The notes below the pieces were generated by a model. That model ran no database searches. It saw only the letters and a list, made by a program, of their open reading frames with translations, and had not been told where the DNA came from. A stretch of 64,000 nt of DNA. It comes from Rhodobacteraceae bacterium IMCC1335 (lineage in GTDB: Bacteria; Pseudomonadota; Alphaproteobacteria; Rhodobacterales; Rhodobacteraceae). The position numbers and the translations under genes are program-made. This document shows positions 18,495 to 27,896 of the stretch, one piece after another. Positions within the stretch are counted from its first letter, which is position 1. Each line of letters starts with the position of its first letter. The stretch is from assembly GCA_039640495.1 (NCBI GenBank), contig CP046864.1, positions 744,001-808,000 of the forward strand. Reading direction: 5' to 3'.

Positions 18495-19211
18495 TTATCT
18501 TGCGCGGGAGAGATCTTGTTTACTGCGTTTGAGCTCGGCCTCTAGCTCTGAAGCAGAATGTTTGGATCTGGCCAAGGCGGTTTCGAGCGATGCGCCGTCG
18601 ATCGCCTGAGACGCGAGTTCAAACAAGGAATAAGTCGAAACGCGTTTGGTTCCTTTCAGCGCAGCCCGGCTTATTCCATGCGCCGCAAGATATGTGTGAT
18701 AGGGGGGCAGCGTGCCCTGTCCGGTTGCCACCTCACCTTTGATCGCTTTTTCACAGGCTTTGACGCTTGTTGAAATGTAAGATCTACAAATGACAGGGCG
18801 TGCTTCATATGCCCGGCATGCAAGGGTTTCTGGATCCAGCGATGGGCAGGCTTTAGGTGCCCAATTGCGCCCATCTGGATCATCTTGCAAAACAGAAAGC
18901 GCTTTATATATCTCGATTGCTTCAATTTCCGTGATCGTGCCCCCGTCTTCGCCCTTCAAAATGCAGCAGAATGCGCAGCCTTTCGCGCAAGCCAAACCGC
19001 TTGGGTTCAGCGCAGATAGGCCGATCTGGCCTATGCCCTGCGCCACCGTTCCATCTGCCAATTTCTCTATGATATTTGCCATTGGGGTGCCATTTTGGGC
19101 CATTGTTTGCGTATAGGCCTCGATGCCGCGCTTTGCGCGCGCTGCTACCTCTGGCGCAGATGTGACCCGCGCTTTGTCAATGCGCGTGGATAAAGGGGCT
19201 GATTTAGGCAT
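18495..19211 (-). CDS. YkgJ-like cysteine-cluster (UPF0153) protein
   Basis: A 238-residue protein with the CxxxCxxCC-type cluster CAKGCAFCC at about residue 73-81, and further cysteines at ACPSLDPETLACRAYEARPVIC. These are the hallmark of the YkgJ family, thought to bind zinc or an iron-sulfur cluster. The arrangement CPxL----CxxYExRPxxCR is well conserved. The C-terminal 40 residues are charged and helical (SASELEAELKRSKQDL), possibly a coiled coil. The function is unknown in the family. It is a single gene with 280 bases of non-coding sequence between it and the GMC gene. Confidence 0.8.
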   Translation of the reverse strand: MPKSAPLSTRIDKARVTSAPEVAARAKRGIEAYTQTMAQNGTPMANIIEKLADGTVAQGIGQIGLSALNPSGLACAKGCAFCCILKGEDGGTITEIEAIEIYKALSVLQDDPDGRNWAPKACPSLDPETLACRAYEARPVICRSYISTSVKACEKAIKGEVATGQGTLPPYHTYLAAHGISRAALKGTKRVSTYSLFELASQAIDGASLETALARSKHSASELEAELKRSKQDLSRAR

Positions 19212-19372
19212 CCGAGTTGACCCATTGATGACTCTTATGAACCGCAGAGTTTATGCATCTTAATAAAGTTTGCTAGGGGCAGTTATAGAAAATATCAACT
19301 GGGCCTCAACTTTAAATACATTCGCTGAAATTGTCTTGGCTGGCCAAACGGAGTTCCTTCACCCGCTCCACG

Positions 19373-19800
19373 TTAGAAATCAAGTATATATAGCCCGCCA
19401 GTGAGGAAGGCAGCTTTGTCTTTTCTTAGCTTTATGGTGGAGAAATGCGACAGCTCGAAGCCAAATTGACTGCAAAGCGAGATTATATAATGTTTTGAAT
19501 GCGCGTAACGTCCCGATCGTTCAAGTTTAAACGATCCCGTTTCAAGATGCTCTGTTGAAAAAGCAAGCTTGCCCGGCCGCTTTTTGCCGGCTTTTATCAG
19601 CTCGAAAGTTTCGCTTAAATCACCAAGATAAATGAACACATCCGCTACCATGATACAGTCAAAATCCAAGCTGGTTTTTGCTAAATACGCATTAATGTCT
19701 GAAATAATCAGCCTATCATAGATATTTTTTCGTTCAGCTTGCTCAACCATCGATTTTGATAGGTCCACGCCTTCGATGATGTCTGTTTGGTCACTGGCTA
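19373..19800 (-). pseudogene. 5'-truncated SAM-dependent methyltransferase
   Basis: The remaining frame has IIEGVDLSKSMVEQAERK, YDRLIISDINAYL and DFDCIMVADVFIYLGDL, followed by FSTEH and SGRYAHSKHYI, as in the C-terminal two thirds of a TPR-linked class I methyltransferase. The SAM motif I (normally just before the GVDLS strand) and any TPR part are missing. The similarity stops at about 19797, exactly where the aquaporin gene ends. The frame does open at an ATG (19834), but those first residues lie inside the aquaporin gene. It looks like a recombination junction that removed the 5' half. Confidence 0.65.
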
Positions 19801-20497
19801 GTTGGCGTCTCTGACCCGCGCAACAGCCAAGCAAAAAACAACGTCGCCAAGACGGCGGCGATCAATTGGGCTGCAATGAACGCTGGTATGTCAGAGGGTG
19901 CAATTCCGGCAAAGCTATCCGAAAATCCCCTTGCTATGGTCACCGCAGGGTTTGCAAAGGATGTCGAGGAGGTAAACCAATAGGCAGCGGTGATATAAAG
20001 CCCGACCGTCATGGCAAGTGTAGCGGGGCGGAGCGTTACGCAAATGAGGATTGTGCCAATCAAGCCGAAAGTGGCGATGAATTCACCGATCCATTGGCCA
20101 AGCCCGCTGCGCGTGGTTGTAGAGGGGTCAATCAAGGGATGATCAAACATCATATGCGCGGCAAAAACACCTAAAATTCCGCCAACGAGCTGGGCGCATA
20201 TGTAAAATAACGCCTCTTGCCTTTTCATCTCACCGCGCAAACAAAAGCAAAGCGTAACCGCGGGGTTGAATTGTGCGCCTGAAATAGGCCCAAAAACAGT
20301 GATCAAAACCACGAGGATCGCCCCTGTGGGAATGGTGTTTCCCAATAAGGCAAGCCCAAATTTCCATCCGCCAGACGCTCCGCCATAATACCCGATCCGA
20401 TCACAGTTGTCAGAAGCGAAAGCGTTCCTAACCCTTCTGCCGCAAGCCGTCTTGCTAATGTCATCTTTGCCTCCGTTTGAACCTTCGCGCCTGGCAT
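19791..20497 (-). pseudogene. Aquaporin (MIP family) with a frameshift
   Basis: A major intrinsic protein split between two frames. The 5' part (from ATG 20497, or 20464) gives RLAAEGLGTLSLLTTVIGSG and ADGNLGL. At about 20345-20355 the frame shifts by one base and continues as LALLGNTIPTGAILVV to the stop at 19791. Both pore motifs are intact, NPAVTL and NPAVTI, and six membrane segments can be counted across the joined product. In Rhodobacteraceae such genes often belong to arsenic-resistance loci, but no ars gene is here. Either a true pseudogene, a recent mutation, or a sequencing error at a short homopolymer. The stop abuts a truncated methyltransferase. Confidence 0.75.
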
Positions 20498-20578
20498 AAC
20501 AGATTCCTCGTGTTTGAAATCACTTTTCTGAGTAAGCTTAGATAGACGCAGCAATGTAATACTTTTGTGAAAGACATC

Positions 20579-22213
20579 ATGAACAAAAAGTTAGAATTTG
20601 ATTTTATTATTCTAGGAGCGGGATCCGCAGGCTGCGTTCTTGCCAATGAATTGAGCGCTGATTCCAGCTGTCGGGTTTTACTGCTTGAGGCCGGCCCGCT
20701 GGATAAAAACCTATTCATTCATATGCCCGCAGGCGTTTATCGCGTGTTCCGAGAGCGTTCGCTGAATTGGAATTACTTTAGCGCAAATGAAAACGCTTTG
20801 CATGGGCGCTCTATCTTCACGCCGCGCGGGCGCGTTGTCGGCGGCTCCTCTTCTATAAATTCGATGGTCTATATGCGGGGGCATCGTTTTGACTATGATG
20901 GATGGGCGGAAGATTTTGACCTTCCTGAGTGGCGGTTCGATAAATGTTTGCCTTATTTTATTCAGGGAGAAAATTATAAATCTGCGCGCAATCCATGGCG
21001 CGGCAATGCAGGTAGACTTGCCGTAAAACAAGCCTGTTCTTCTGATCCTTTGTTTGATGCATTTTTAGAGGCCGGAACGCAATCAGGGCAGGGGCGATCG
21101 GATGATCTGAATGGCGTTAATCCGGAAGGTTTGGCACGGCTAGATTGTACCATTTTGGATGGCAAACGATGCAGCTCAGCAACTGCCCATCTGCGGCCGG
21201 CGCTTGGACGCGCCAATTTAACGCTGATCACGATGGCCGAAAGCCGGAATATCATTCTCAATAATGGCAAAGCTCAAGGGGTGGTATTTACCCATTCAGG
21301 GGAAACGATTACAGCTTTTGCAGGCCAAGAAGTGTTGTTATGCGCAGGCTCAATCAATTCACCCGCCTTGTTGATGAAATCTGGAATTGGCCCTGCGGCG
21401 CATTTGAAAGATTGTGATATTCCGCTTCGATTACACTTGCCTGGGGTGGGAAAAAACCTGCAGGATCACGCGAAAATTAGGCTGCAATTTGCCTCAAAAA
21501 AGCGGTTGCCGTTTCACGATATAGGCAGGGTTTCCAGTAAACTTAAACACGGCCTCGCTTGGCTCTTAACGCGCCGCGGTATGGCCGCTTCAAATATTTG
21601 GGAGGCGGGCGGTTTGATCCGCTCGCGCCCCGGGGTTAGCCATGCAAATCTTCAATATCATTTTGGGCCGCTTGGCTTTACGGTCTTGGATGGAAAAATA
21701 AACGTTGAGCAAGCTTTTTCCTTAAATGTTGATCAGATGCGCCCTAAAAGTACCGGCTCTGTGCGTTTAGACAGGGCTGATATTCACCGCTCGCCGATCA
21801 TTGCCTTTCGGTATATGCACCATCCGCATGATCTTATCGAAATGGTTGATGCGGTAAAAAAGGCCAGAGAGCTTGTGTTTCAATCCGCCTTTGACGGGTT
21901 TCGGGGCGCTGAAATGAAGCCCGGCGACCAATTTCAAACCGATCAAGAGATTACCGATATGTTGCGGGGTTCAATTGAAACGGCCTATCATCCAAGCTGC
22001 ACTTGTCCGATGGGGGGTGATGATCGGGCGGTCACGGATAGCCAGTTTCAAGTGCATGGGATTAGGGGGCTTCGCGTGATCGACGCATCCGCCATGCCGC
22101 GGATTGTAAGCGCAAATCTGAATGCGCCAGTGCAAATGATGGCGGCACGTGCGGCAGATTTTATTTTGAAAAGAAAGCCCTTAGAGCCTTTGGATTTGCA
22201 GTATAGCGTTTAA
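20579..22213 (+). CDS. GMC-family FAD-dependent alcohol dehydrogenase 2
   Basis: A 544-residue GMC oxidoreductase. FAD motif FDFIILGAGSAGCVLANEL is at the start, and the first signature is GRVVGGSSSINSMVYMRG. The second is CAGSINSPALLMKSGIGP, with the active-site His in AYHPSCTCPMG and Asn in NLNAPVQMM. It is similar in layout to the minus-strand GMC gene at 16571 but clearly divergent in sequence, so not a recent copy. It probably oxidises an alcohol of unknown identity. I take ATG 20579; an in-frame GTG at 20567 is possible. It shares an 81-base divergent region with the broken aquaporin gene. Confidence 0.87.
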   Translation: MNKKLEFDFIILGAGSAGCVLANELSADSSCRVLLLEAGPLDKNLFIHMPAGVYRVFRERSLNWNYFSANENALHGRSIFTPRGRVVGGSSSINSMVYMRGHRFDYDGWAEDFDLPEWRFDKCLPYFIQGENYKSARNPWRGNAGRLAVKQACSSDPLFDAFLEAGTQSGQGRSDDLNGVNPEGLARLDCTILDGKRCSSATAHLRPALGRANLTLITMAESRNIILNNGKAQGVVFTHSGETITAFAGQEVLLCAGSINSPALLMKSGIGPAAHLKDCDIPLRLHLPGVGKNLQDHAKIRLQFASKKRLPFHDIGRVSSKLKHGLAWLLTRRGMAASNIWEAGGLIRSRPGVSHANLQYHFGPLGFTVLDGKINVEQAFSLNVDQMRPKSTGSVRLDRADIHRSPIIAFRYMHHPHDLIEMVDAVKKARELVFQSAFDGFRGAEMKPGDQFQTDQEITDMLRGSIETAYHPSCTCPMGGDDRAVTDSQFQVHGIRGLRVIDASAMPRIVSANLNAPVQMMAARAADFILKRKPLEPLDLQYSV

Positions 22214-22675
22214 AAGAACCCGCTTTTCTGTCAGGTAGAGACCTTTATAACTTGTTCTGGTTACCAGTAACATGTCGGGTGTTGAACGGCTTAACACAGC
22301 CGCTTTGGCGCGACCATATTACACTCATGTGGCCGCCAGCGCCTCTGGGTTTAAGCACGGCTTAACTTCGGTAAGAAATAGCAAGTCTTGGGGATCAGCG
22401 GCTAGACTATATTTGGATTTTCCTAAGGCGGGTTGCTGCACTGTTTCGCTTTTGGAGCCAGGCTAGGCGGCTTTCCGGAGCGTTGCCTTTGGATTGTATT
22501 TCAAGATTTTTGTCATTTGCTTCTTTTTCTCATGCACGATGCCGGGTGTGGGTATGCGATGTAAAGGCTCACCAGCATATAATGAAATTGCTCTAGGGTT
22601 TGGCATTAATGTTAATAGAGGGTTTCATCTGGATGCCAGAGCATTTTCGCAGGCTGTCATATCTAATAGATCGGG
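22214..22675. other. Intergenic gap, no gene supported
   Basis: The 462 bases separate a plus-strand GMC gene from a minus-strand thioesterase, so the gap lies between two 3' ends. Short plus-strand frames at 22272-22466 and 22494-22679 have no recognisable domain and no ribosome binding site. No clear terminator hairpin with a T-tract was found. Confidence 0.35.
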
Positions 22676-23131
22676 TTAAAGCGGCTTTTGCGCAGGGCGG
22701 AGCGTTTCCAAACAGCGGCGGAATTCAGGATCAAGAGGCAGTGGAGCGCCGCTTTCGGAGCCCACTTGCACCTGCGCAAAAAAACCTTCAGCAAAGGCGG
22801 TTTGCTGCTGATTTCGAAACAAACCCACCTCATAACGCCAAGAAGAGGTGCCGATATGACCCACACGAATGCCCGCATGGATAAGATCGGGAAATCCAGC
22901 CTCATCGTGATAGATGCATCCGCTTTCTACGACCAAGAAGCGCGTTTTTGCCCCTGACATATCAAACACCGCTTGTTCAAGCTGCCAATGTGTTACAGCC
23001 GTGTCGATTAAGGAATAATGGATCACATTATTCATATGGCCATATTGATCATTATCCATCCAGCGCGTGGGAAGTTGGTAAAAAGCTGGATAGGCGCTTC
23101 GAGCTGCAGGGGGTGTACGCGGCATTTTCAT
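22676..23131 (-). CDS. Acyl-CoA thioesterase, 4HBT (hotdog) family
   Basis: A 151-residue single hotdog-domain protein. The 4HBT signature RWMDNDQYGHMNNVIHY (about residues 23-39) includes the catalytic Asp in DNDQYGHMNN, and the following helix LIDTAVTHW packs the CoA pocket. It hydrolyses an acyl- or aryl-CoA thioester in the cytosol. It is divergent from the 3-hydroxyacyl-CoA dehydrogenase gene across a 146-base gap, and both act on CoA thioesters, which suggests a shared fatty- or branched-acid pathway. The exact substrate is unknown. Confidence 0.85.
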   Translation of the reverse strand: MKMPRTPPAARSAYPAFYQLPTRWMDNDQYGHMNNVIHYSLIDTAVTHWQLEQAVFDMSGAKTRFLVVESGCIYHDEAGFPDLIHAGIRVGHIGTSSWRYEVGLFRNQQQTAFAEGFFAQVQVGSESGAPLPLDPEFRRCLETLRPAQKPL

Positions 23132-23277
23132 CTCGTCGGTTGTGCTGACTAAGGCGCAGTCTGGCGCAGATTGAGCCAGAAGAAAAGAGCAGCAAACGCG
23201 GCGTTAACTTTGCAATATTGACCTTATCGCGCGAAGCGCATTACTCTGCTTCAGTCACAAAGCTTGAAGATATTTTT

Positions 23278-24045
23278 ATGCAGATAAACAACAAGACAAT
23301 CGCTGTGGTGACAGGGGGCGCGTCTGGCCTGGGCGCGGCGTCGGCGCGGGCTTTGGCGAAGGCCGGTGCGCAGGTCACAATTTTTGACATGGATGCGGCG
23401 CAGGGCGAGGCCGCCGCCGCAGAGGTTTCTGGTCAGTTCCAGCGGGTGGATGTATCAGATGCGGCGCAGGTGGCGGGGGCCATGACCGCGCTGGAGGCGC
23501 GCGCGGGCGGCTTGCATATTCTGGTAAATTGCGCCGGAATTGGCCCCGCGGCGAAAACTGTTTCGCGCGGCGTGGCGCATGATCCAGCTTTGTTTGCAAA
23601 GGTGATCGGGGTAAATTTGACCGGCTCGTTCAATTGCGCATCGCAGGCCGCTGCTCTGATGGCAAAAACGGTGCCTGTCACTGCTGATGGAGGTCGCGGC
23701 GTTATCATCAATACCGCTTCGGTGGCCGCGTATGACGGGCAAATCGGGCAAGTTGCCTATGCGGCGTCTAAAGGCGGTATTGTGGGGATGACCTTGCCCA
23801 TGGCCCGTGACCTTGCGGCCAGCGGAATCCGCGTTTGCACCATTGCGCCAGGCCTCTTTCTGACCCCTTTGTTACAGGGCTTACCAGAAGAGGTTCAAGA
23901 GTCTTTAGGTCAACAAGTGCCGTTTCCCTCGCGTTTGGGCGCACCGGAAGAATACGCCAACCTTGTTGGCCACATTGTTGAGAATGACATGTTGAATGGT
24001 GAGGTGATCCGCCTTGATGGCGCAATCAGAATGGCGCCTCGCTAA
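23278..24045 (+). CDS. Short-chain dehydrogenase, type II 3-hydroxyacyl-CoA dehydrogenase-like
   Basis: A 255-residue classical SDR. NAD motif [12 protein letters not shown] is at residues 12-23 or so, NCAGIG follows, and the catalytic Ser, Tyr and Lys are in [21 protein letters not shown]. The C-terminal region [18 protein letters not shown] and [13 protein letters not shown] is typical of human HSD17B10-like type II 3-hydroxyacyl-CoA dehydrogenases, which oxidise short branched 3-hydroxyacyl-CoAs. I chose ATG 23278; the frame continues upstream to 23218 but family members begin right at the Rossmann strand. It is convergent with the next gene (5-base gap). Confidence 0.87.
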   Translation: MQINNKTIAVVTGGASGLGAASARALAKAGAQVTIFDMDAAQGEAAAAEVSGQFQRVDVSDAAQVAGAMTALEARAGGLHILVNCAGIGPAAKTVSRGVAHDPALFAKVIGVNLTGSFNCASQAAALMAKTVPVTADGGRGVIINTASVAAYDGQIGQVAYAASKGGIVGMTLPMARDLAASGIRVCTIAPGLFLTPLLQGLPEEVQESLGQQVPFPSRLGAPEEYANLVGHIVENDMLNGEVIRLDGAIRMAPR

Positions 24046-24050
24046 ACCGT

Positions 24051-24815
24051 CTAGCGGTTTCTAATCACTTGAAACACCGCCGAGGCCGCCCATCCTGCGA
24101 AAATCGCAATCGCCAAGGACATCAGCCCGTATAGCAGGGGTTGCTCGCGCGACAGCGAGAATAAAAACTGTTCCAAACCCACTTTGCGCACGTCAATCTT
24201 GGTGGATAATTGATCCACAACAGCGCCATCGCGCGTGATAAAAATGCGCGTGCTATAATCGCCTTCGGTGAGGTTGGCGGGCATATTGATTGAGGTCCGA
24301 AACAAGGTTTGTTGATCTATTGACACAGAGCCTTCCTGCAATGTGTAGAGGCCGTTTGCCTCTCGAATGCGGATCACGGCATCTGTAAAGCTTTGTGCAT
24401 CCAGAATATTCATTGGTGCGCCTACGGAGCGGATGGCGCGGTTGATCGACACTTTATGCCGCTGGTCCTCTGTCTCGGATAAAATATCGCTCAAAGGCGC
24501 GCTTGTCGCGATTGCATAAAAGCTGGGCGCCGCATCCACTTGCACTGTATCGGTATTGACCCAAATCCCAAAACGCTTGGCTTTGCGCCGCACATCCAAA
24601 GGTTCGCTGGGCCCCGAGATGGTTACGATCACGTCAATGGGTGTTTCAGGGATTGGCGCATCGCGCTGAATTGCGCCAAAAACCAAAATATTTGAGCCAT
24701 CGAACGTGGCCGTGATGGCCACCTCATCTTGGCTCATACCCAAAACAACCTTCTCTGCAAGAACAAAGGGGCTGGTTAGAAGCATGATCAGGGCGGAACA
24801 AACGAACAGGCGCAT
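24051..24815 (-). CDS. TIGR02186 / Alph_Pro_TM family membrane protein
   Basis: A 254-residue protein with an N-terminal signal peptide (LFVCSALIMLLTSPFVLA), a periplasmic beta-rich domain, and one C-terminal membrane helix (LMSLAIAIFAGWAASAVFQV). This is the layout of the alphaproteobacterial TIGR02186 family, of unknown function. The family is regularly next to TauE/SafE permeases, as here, where the ATG overlaps the exporter stop by one base. It could be an accessory or anchor subunit for the exporter; this is inferred from conserved pairing. Confidence 0.8.
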   Translation of the reverse strand: MRLFVCSALIMLLTSPFVLAEKVVLGMSQDEVAITATFDGSNILVFGAIQRDAPIPETPIDVIVTISGPSEPLDVRRKAKRFGIWVNTDTVQVDAAPSFYAIATSAPLSDILSETEDQRHKVSINRAIRSVGAPMNILDAQSFTDAVIRIREANGLYTLQEGSVSIDQQTLFRTSINMPANLTEGDYSTRIFITRDGAVVDQLSTKIDVRKVGLEQFLFSLSREQPLLYGLMSLAIAIFAGWAASAVFQVIRNR

Positions 24816-25735
24816 CAGTGACCCCCTGCCGATCCAATGGAATACAGCTCGCTGGGCTGGATCAGCAGATCTAAGGCCAGCTTGCCGCAGACCATCAGCA
24901 CCATAATGGCCAATAAAATGCGCAACTGCTCGGCTTTCAAGCGGGTCCCGATTTGGGTTCCAATTTGAGCGCCAATCACGCCGCCTACCAAAAGCAAAAC
25001 GGCCAGTGCGACATCGACGGTGTAGTTTGTTGTTGCGTGCAACAATGTGGTGAAAGCGGTGACAAAAATGATTTGATAGAGCGAGGTCCCGACCACCACT
25101 TTTGTGGGCATGCCCAAAATATAAATCATAGCGGGTACCATGATAAACCCACCGCCAACACCCATTATTGCGGCTAATATGCCGACAAACACACCCACGA
25201 TCAGGGGCGGGATAATCGAAATATAAAGGCCAGACGTGCGAAAACGTATCTTGAGGGGCAGTTTTTGCACCCAGCCGCGCTGGCGTGATTTTTTAGGGGG
25301 TGCCACATTGTGCGACGTTCTGCGGATGGCGCGCAGACTTTCGAAAAACATCAGCCCGCCAATAATGCCAAGAAACACCACATAGCAAAGTTTTACCAAT
25401 AAATCAACTTGGCCAAGGCTTTTCAAATGGTTAAACAACACAATCCCGATTGCGGCTCCCAAAAGCCCCCCCAGCATCAAGACCGTACCCATTTTAAAAT
25501 CGACGGTTTTACGCCTTAAATGCGCCAAAACACCAGAAAATGATGAGGCAACAATTTGGTTGGCTTCCGTCGCCACGGCAACCGCCGGCGGGATACCAAT
25601 AAAAAACAGCAGAGGCGTCATCAAAAAGCCCCCCCCGACGCCAAACATGCCAGACAGCACGCCCACCAGTCCCCCGAGTCCGAGCAGCAAAAAGGCGTTT
25701 ACAGAAACTTCAGCGATAGGAAGGTAAATCAACAT
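24815..25735 (-). CDS. TauE/SafE family anion exporter
   Basis: A 306-residue integral membrane protein with two repeated halves, each starting with a glycine-rich helix: LVGVLSGMFGVGGGFLMTPLL and VGILAAIMGVGGGFIMVPAMI. These are the TauE/SafE signatures. A charged cytoplasmic loop (residues about 130-160) separates the halves, and eight to nine membrane segments are predicted by eye. The family exports sulfite, sulfoacetate or other organosulfur anions from the cytoplasm. The substrate here is not determined. It is the first gene of a two-gene operon with the TIGR02186 protein. Confidence 0.88.
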   Translation of the reverse strand: MLIYLPIAEVSVNAFLLLGLGGLVGVLSGMFGVGGGFLMTPLLFFIGIPPAVAVATEANQIVASSFSGVLAHLRRKTVDFKMGTVLMLGGLLGAAIGIVLFNHLKSLGQVDLLVKLCYVVFLGIIGGLMFFESLRAIRRTSHNVAPPKKSRQRGWVQKLPLKIRFRTSGLYISIIPPLIVGVFVGILAAIMGVGGGFIMVPAMIYILGMPTKVVVGTSLYQIIFVTAFTTLLHATTNYTVDVALAVLLLVGGVIGAQIGTQIGTRLKAEQLRILLAIMVLMVCGKLALDLLIQPSELYSIGSAGGH

Positions 25736-25822
25736 GTGCCCTCCTAAACCACTCTCTGCTGCAATTGCAACATCCGTTGCGACTTTAGCAGCTTAGGCCT
25801 TAAGAAAAGCTCAAAACTGGAT

Positions 25823-26797
25823 CTATCTTTCCTTTACATAAGGCTCGCCGCCTGCCCGCGGTGGAATTGCTTTGCCAACAAACCCGGCCAGAATGATCAC
25901 TGTAAGGATATAGGGCAGCGCATCCAGCAACTGAATTTGCACTTTGAAGAATAGATATTTCTCGATCAGGTCAGGACGTAAGGCGAGGGCCTGTAAAAAC
26001 CCGAATAGCAGGCAAGATATAAGCGCGTACCATGGCCGCCATTTGGCAAAAATCAATGCAGCCAAAGCAATATATCCGCGCCCTGCGGTCATATCTTTTA
26101 CGAAACCCGCTTGCAGCCCGGTGGACAGATACGCCCCCGCAATGCCGCATAGAACGCCGCAAATTACAACCGCTGTAAAGCGCAGGCGAATGACCGAAAC
26201 GCCCGCCGTGTCAACGGCTTCGGGCGCTTCCCCAACGGCGCGCAAGCGCAAGCCAAACCGGGTGCGGTATAAAAGCCACCAGGTCAAGGGCACCATGGCC
26301 AAAGCTGCATAGACCAAAATTGTGTGGCCAGAAAAAAGCTCGGCATAGATAGGCCCGAGCAACGGCACCTTTTCTATATGCTCGGCAAAGGGCAGATGCA
26401 CCGGGTTAAACCGCGCCTGACCAGAAAGCGAAGGCGTCCGCCCGCCTTGTTGGAACAGGCTTTGCGCGATCAGCACGGTCATTCCAGCGGCCAGAAAATT
26501 AATAGCAACCCCCGAGATGAGTTGATTACCCCGAAACGTAATCGAGGCCAGACCATGCACTGCGGATAACGCCAATGAGGCCGCGATGCCGCTGGCCAAG
26601 CCGATCCAAACTGAGCCGGTTAATGCGGCAACCGCGGCCGAGAAAAAGGCAGCTGCGAGCATTTTACCTTCTAATCCAATGTCAAAAATGCCAGCGCGTT
26701 CTGAAAATAACCCCGCCAAACAGGCCAAAAGCAATGGGGTTGCCAGCCGTAAGGTGGAATCCAGCACTGTGAGCAGATCATTTAAGACATCAACCAT
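25823..26797 (-). CDS. ABC transporter permease 2 of a BMP-type nucleoside importer
   Basis: A 324-residue inner-membrane permease of the BPD_transp_2 family, like YufQ/NupQ. The core helix AGLFSERAGIFDIGLEGKMLAAAF is the family EAA-like signature. I chose ATG 26797 (MVDVLNDLL); the frame is open to 26869 but family members start here, and this start overlaps the previous permease stop by eight bases. It is the last gene of the four-gene operon. It forms a heterodimeric channel with the first permease for uptake of nucleosides or similar ligands. Confidence 0.88.
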   Translation of the reverse strand: MVDVLNDLLTVLDSTLRLATPLLLACLAGLFSERAGIFDIGLEGKMLAAAFFSAAVAALTGSVWIGLASGIAASLALSAVHGLASITFRGNQLISGVAINFLAAGMTVLIAQSLFQQGGRTPSLSGQARFNPVHLPFAEHIEKVPLLGPIYAELFSGHTILVYAALAMVPLTWWLLYRTRFGLRLRAVGEAPEAVDTAGVSVIRLRFTAVVICGVLCGIAGAYLSTGLQAGFVKDMTAGRGYIALAALIFAKWRPWYALISCLLFGFLQALALRPDLIEKYLFFKVQIQLLDALPYILTVIILAGFVGKAIPPRAGGEPYVKER

Positions 26798-27896
26798 TCC
26801 GGTCTCCTGACCCGCGCAAGGCGATAAAAATCCGCTCAATCGGCATCCGCACCATATTATCCAGCGCACCAGTGAATAAGATAACCAAGGCTTGTATCAC
26901 CACGATTAACTCGCGCGGGATCGATGTCCAAAGCGCCAATTCAGCACCGCCTTGATATAAGAACCCAAATAAGATTGAGGCGAGCACCACCCCGAAAGGA
27001 TGGCTGCGCCCCATCAAAGCGACCGCGATGCCGATAAAGCCCGCGCCTTCGGTGGCGTTTAAAACCAATCTTTCGGCTTCACCTAATGTGGTGTTTACCG
27101 CCATCATACCGGCCAACCCCCCGGAGATAAGCATCGCTAGAATGGTGATTTTAACCGGGTTTATGCCCGCATATTGCGCGGCCGTATCCGAATGACCAAA
27201 CGCTCTGAGCGCGTAGCCCAAGCGGGTGCGCCAAATCAGCACCCAAACAAAAACCGCCGCGGCAAGGGCCAGCAGCAAGCTAATATTAGCTGGCGCGGAT
27301 TTGGAAAATTCTACGCCCAGCGGCATCAGTATATCGTGCAAGGTTGGCAAATGCGTCGGCTCTGGAAACGAGGCTGTTGCTGGATCCATCGACTTAACAG
27401 GGCGCAAAATACTGACCAAAAGATAATTAAGCAAAGCCGCAGCCATGAAATTAAACATTATCGTCGTGATTACGATATGGCTGCCGCGTTTGGCTTGCAA
27501 AATTGCCGGTATCAAGGCCCATAACGCACCAAACACAGCCCCGCCTATGGTGCAGAATATCAGCGCCAATGACCAATGTGGCCAAGGAATAAATAAGGCC
27601 ATCAACGCCACACCCAAGCCTCCGATCATAGCTTGGCCTTCGCCGCCAATATTGAACATTTTGGCGTGAAACGCCACGGAGACCGCCAGGCCAGTAAACA
27701 TGAAATTTGTGGCGTAATATAAGGTGTAGCCCCAGCCATAGGTGGAGCCAAGCGCGCCCGATACCATCATTTTCACCGCCGCCACCGGGTCTTCTCCAAT
27801 CCCCATGATCACCAAGGCAGAAATCGTCGCTGCCAAGAGCAACGAAATCAACGGAACCAATACCACATCAGCCCAAGCTGGCATTTTTTCCATCAT
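26790..27896 (-). CDS. ABC transporter permease 1 of a BMP-type nucleoside importer
   Basis: A 368-residue multi-pass permease (YufP/NupP-like). The characteristic MFNIGGEGQAMIGGLGVA and GGLAGMMAVNTTLGEA stretches contact the ATPase and line the path. Longer than its partner permease, as usual in this family. It overlaps the ATPase stop by four bases (ATGA at 27893-27896) and so is translationally coupled. Cell location: inner membrane. Confidence 0.88.
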   Translation of the reverse strand: MMEKMPAWADVVLVPLISLLLAATISALVIMGIGEDPVAAVKMMVSGALGSTYGWGYTLYYATNFMFTGLAVSVAFHAKMFNIGGEGQAMIGGLGVALMALFIPWPHWSLALIFCTIGGAVFGALWALIPAILQAKRGSHIVITTIMFNFMAAALLNYLLVSILRPVKSMDPATASFPEPTHLPTLHDILMPLGVEFSKSAPANISLLLALAAAVFVWVLIWRTRLGYALRAFGHSDTAAQYAGINPVKITILAMLISGGLAGMMAVNTTLGEAERLVLNATEGAGFIGIAVALMGRSHPFGVVLASILFGFLYQGGAELALWTSIPRELIVVIQALVILFTGALDNMVRMPIERIFIALRGSGDRNG

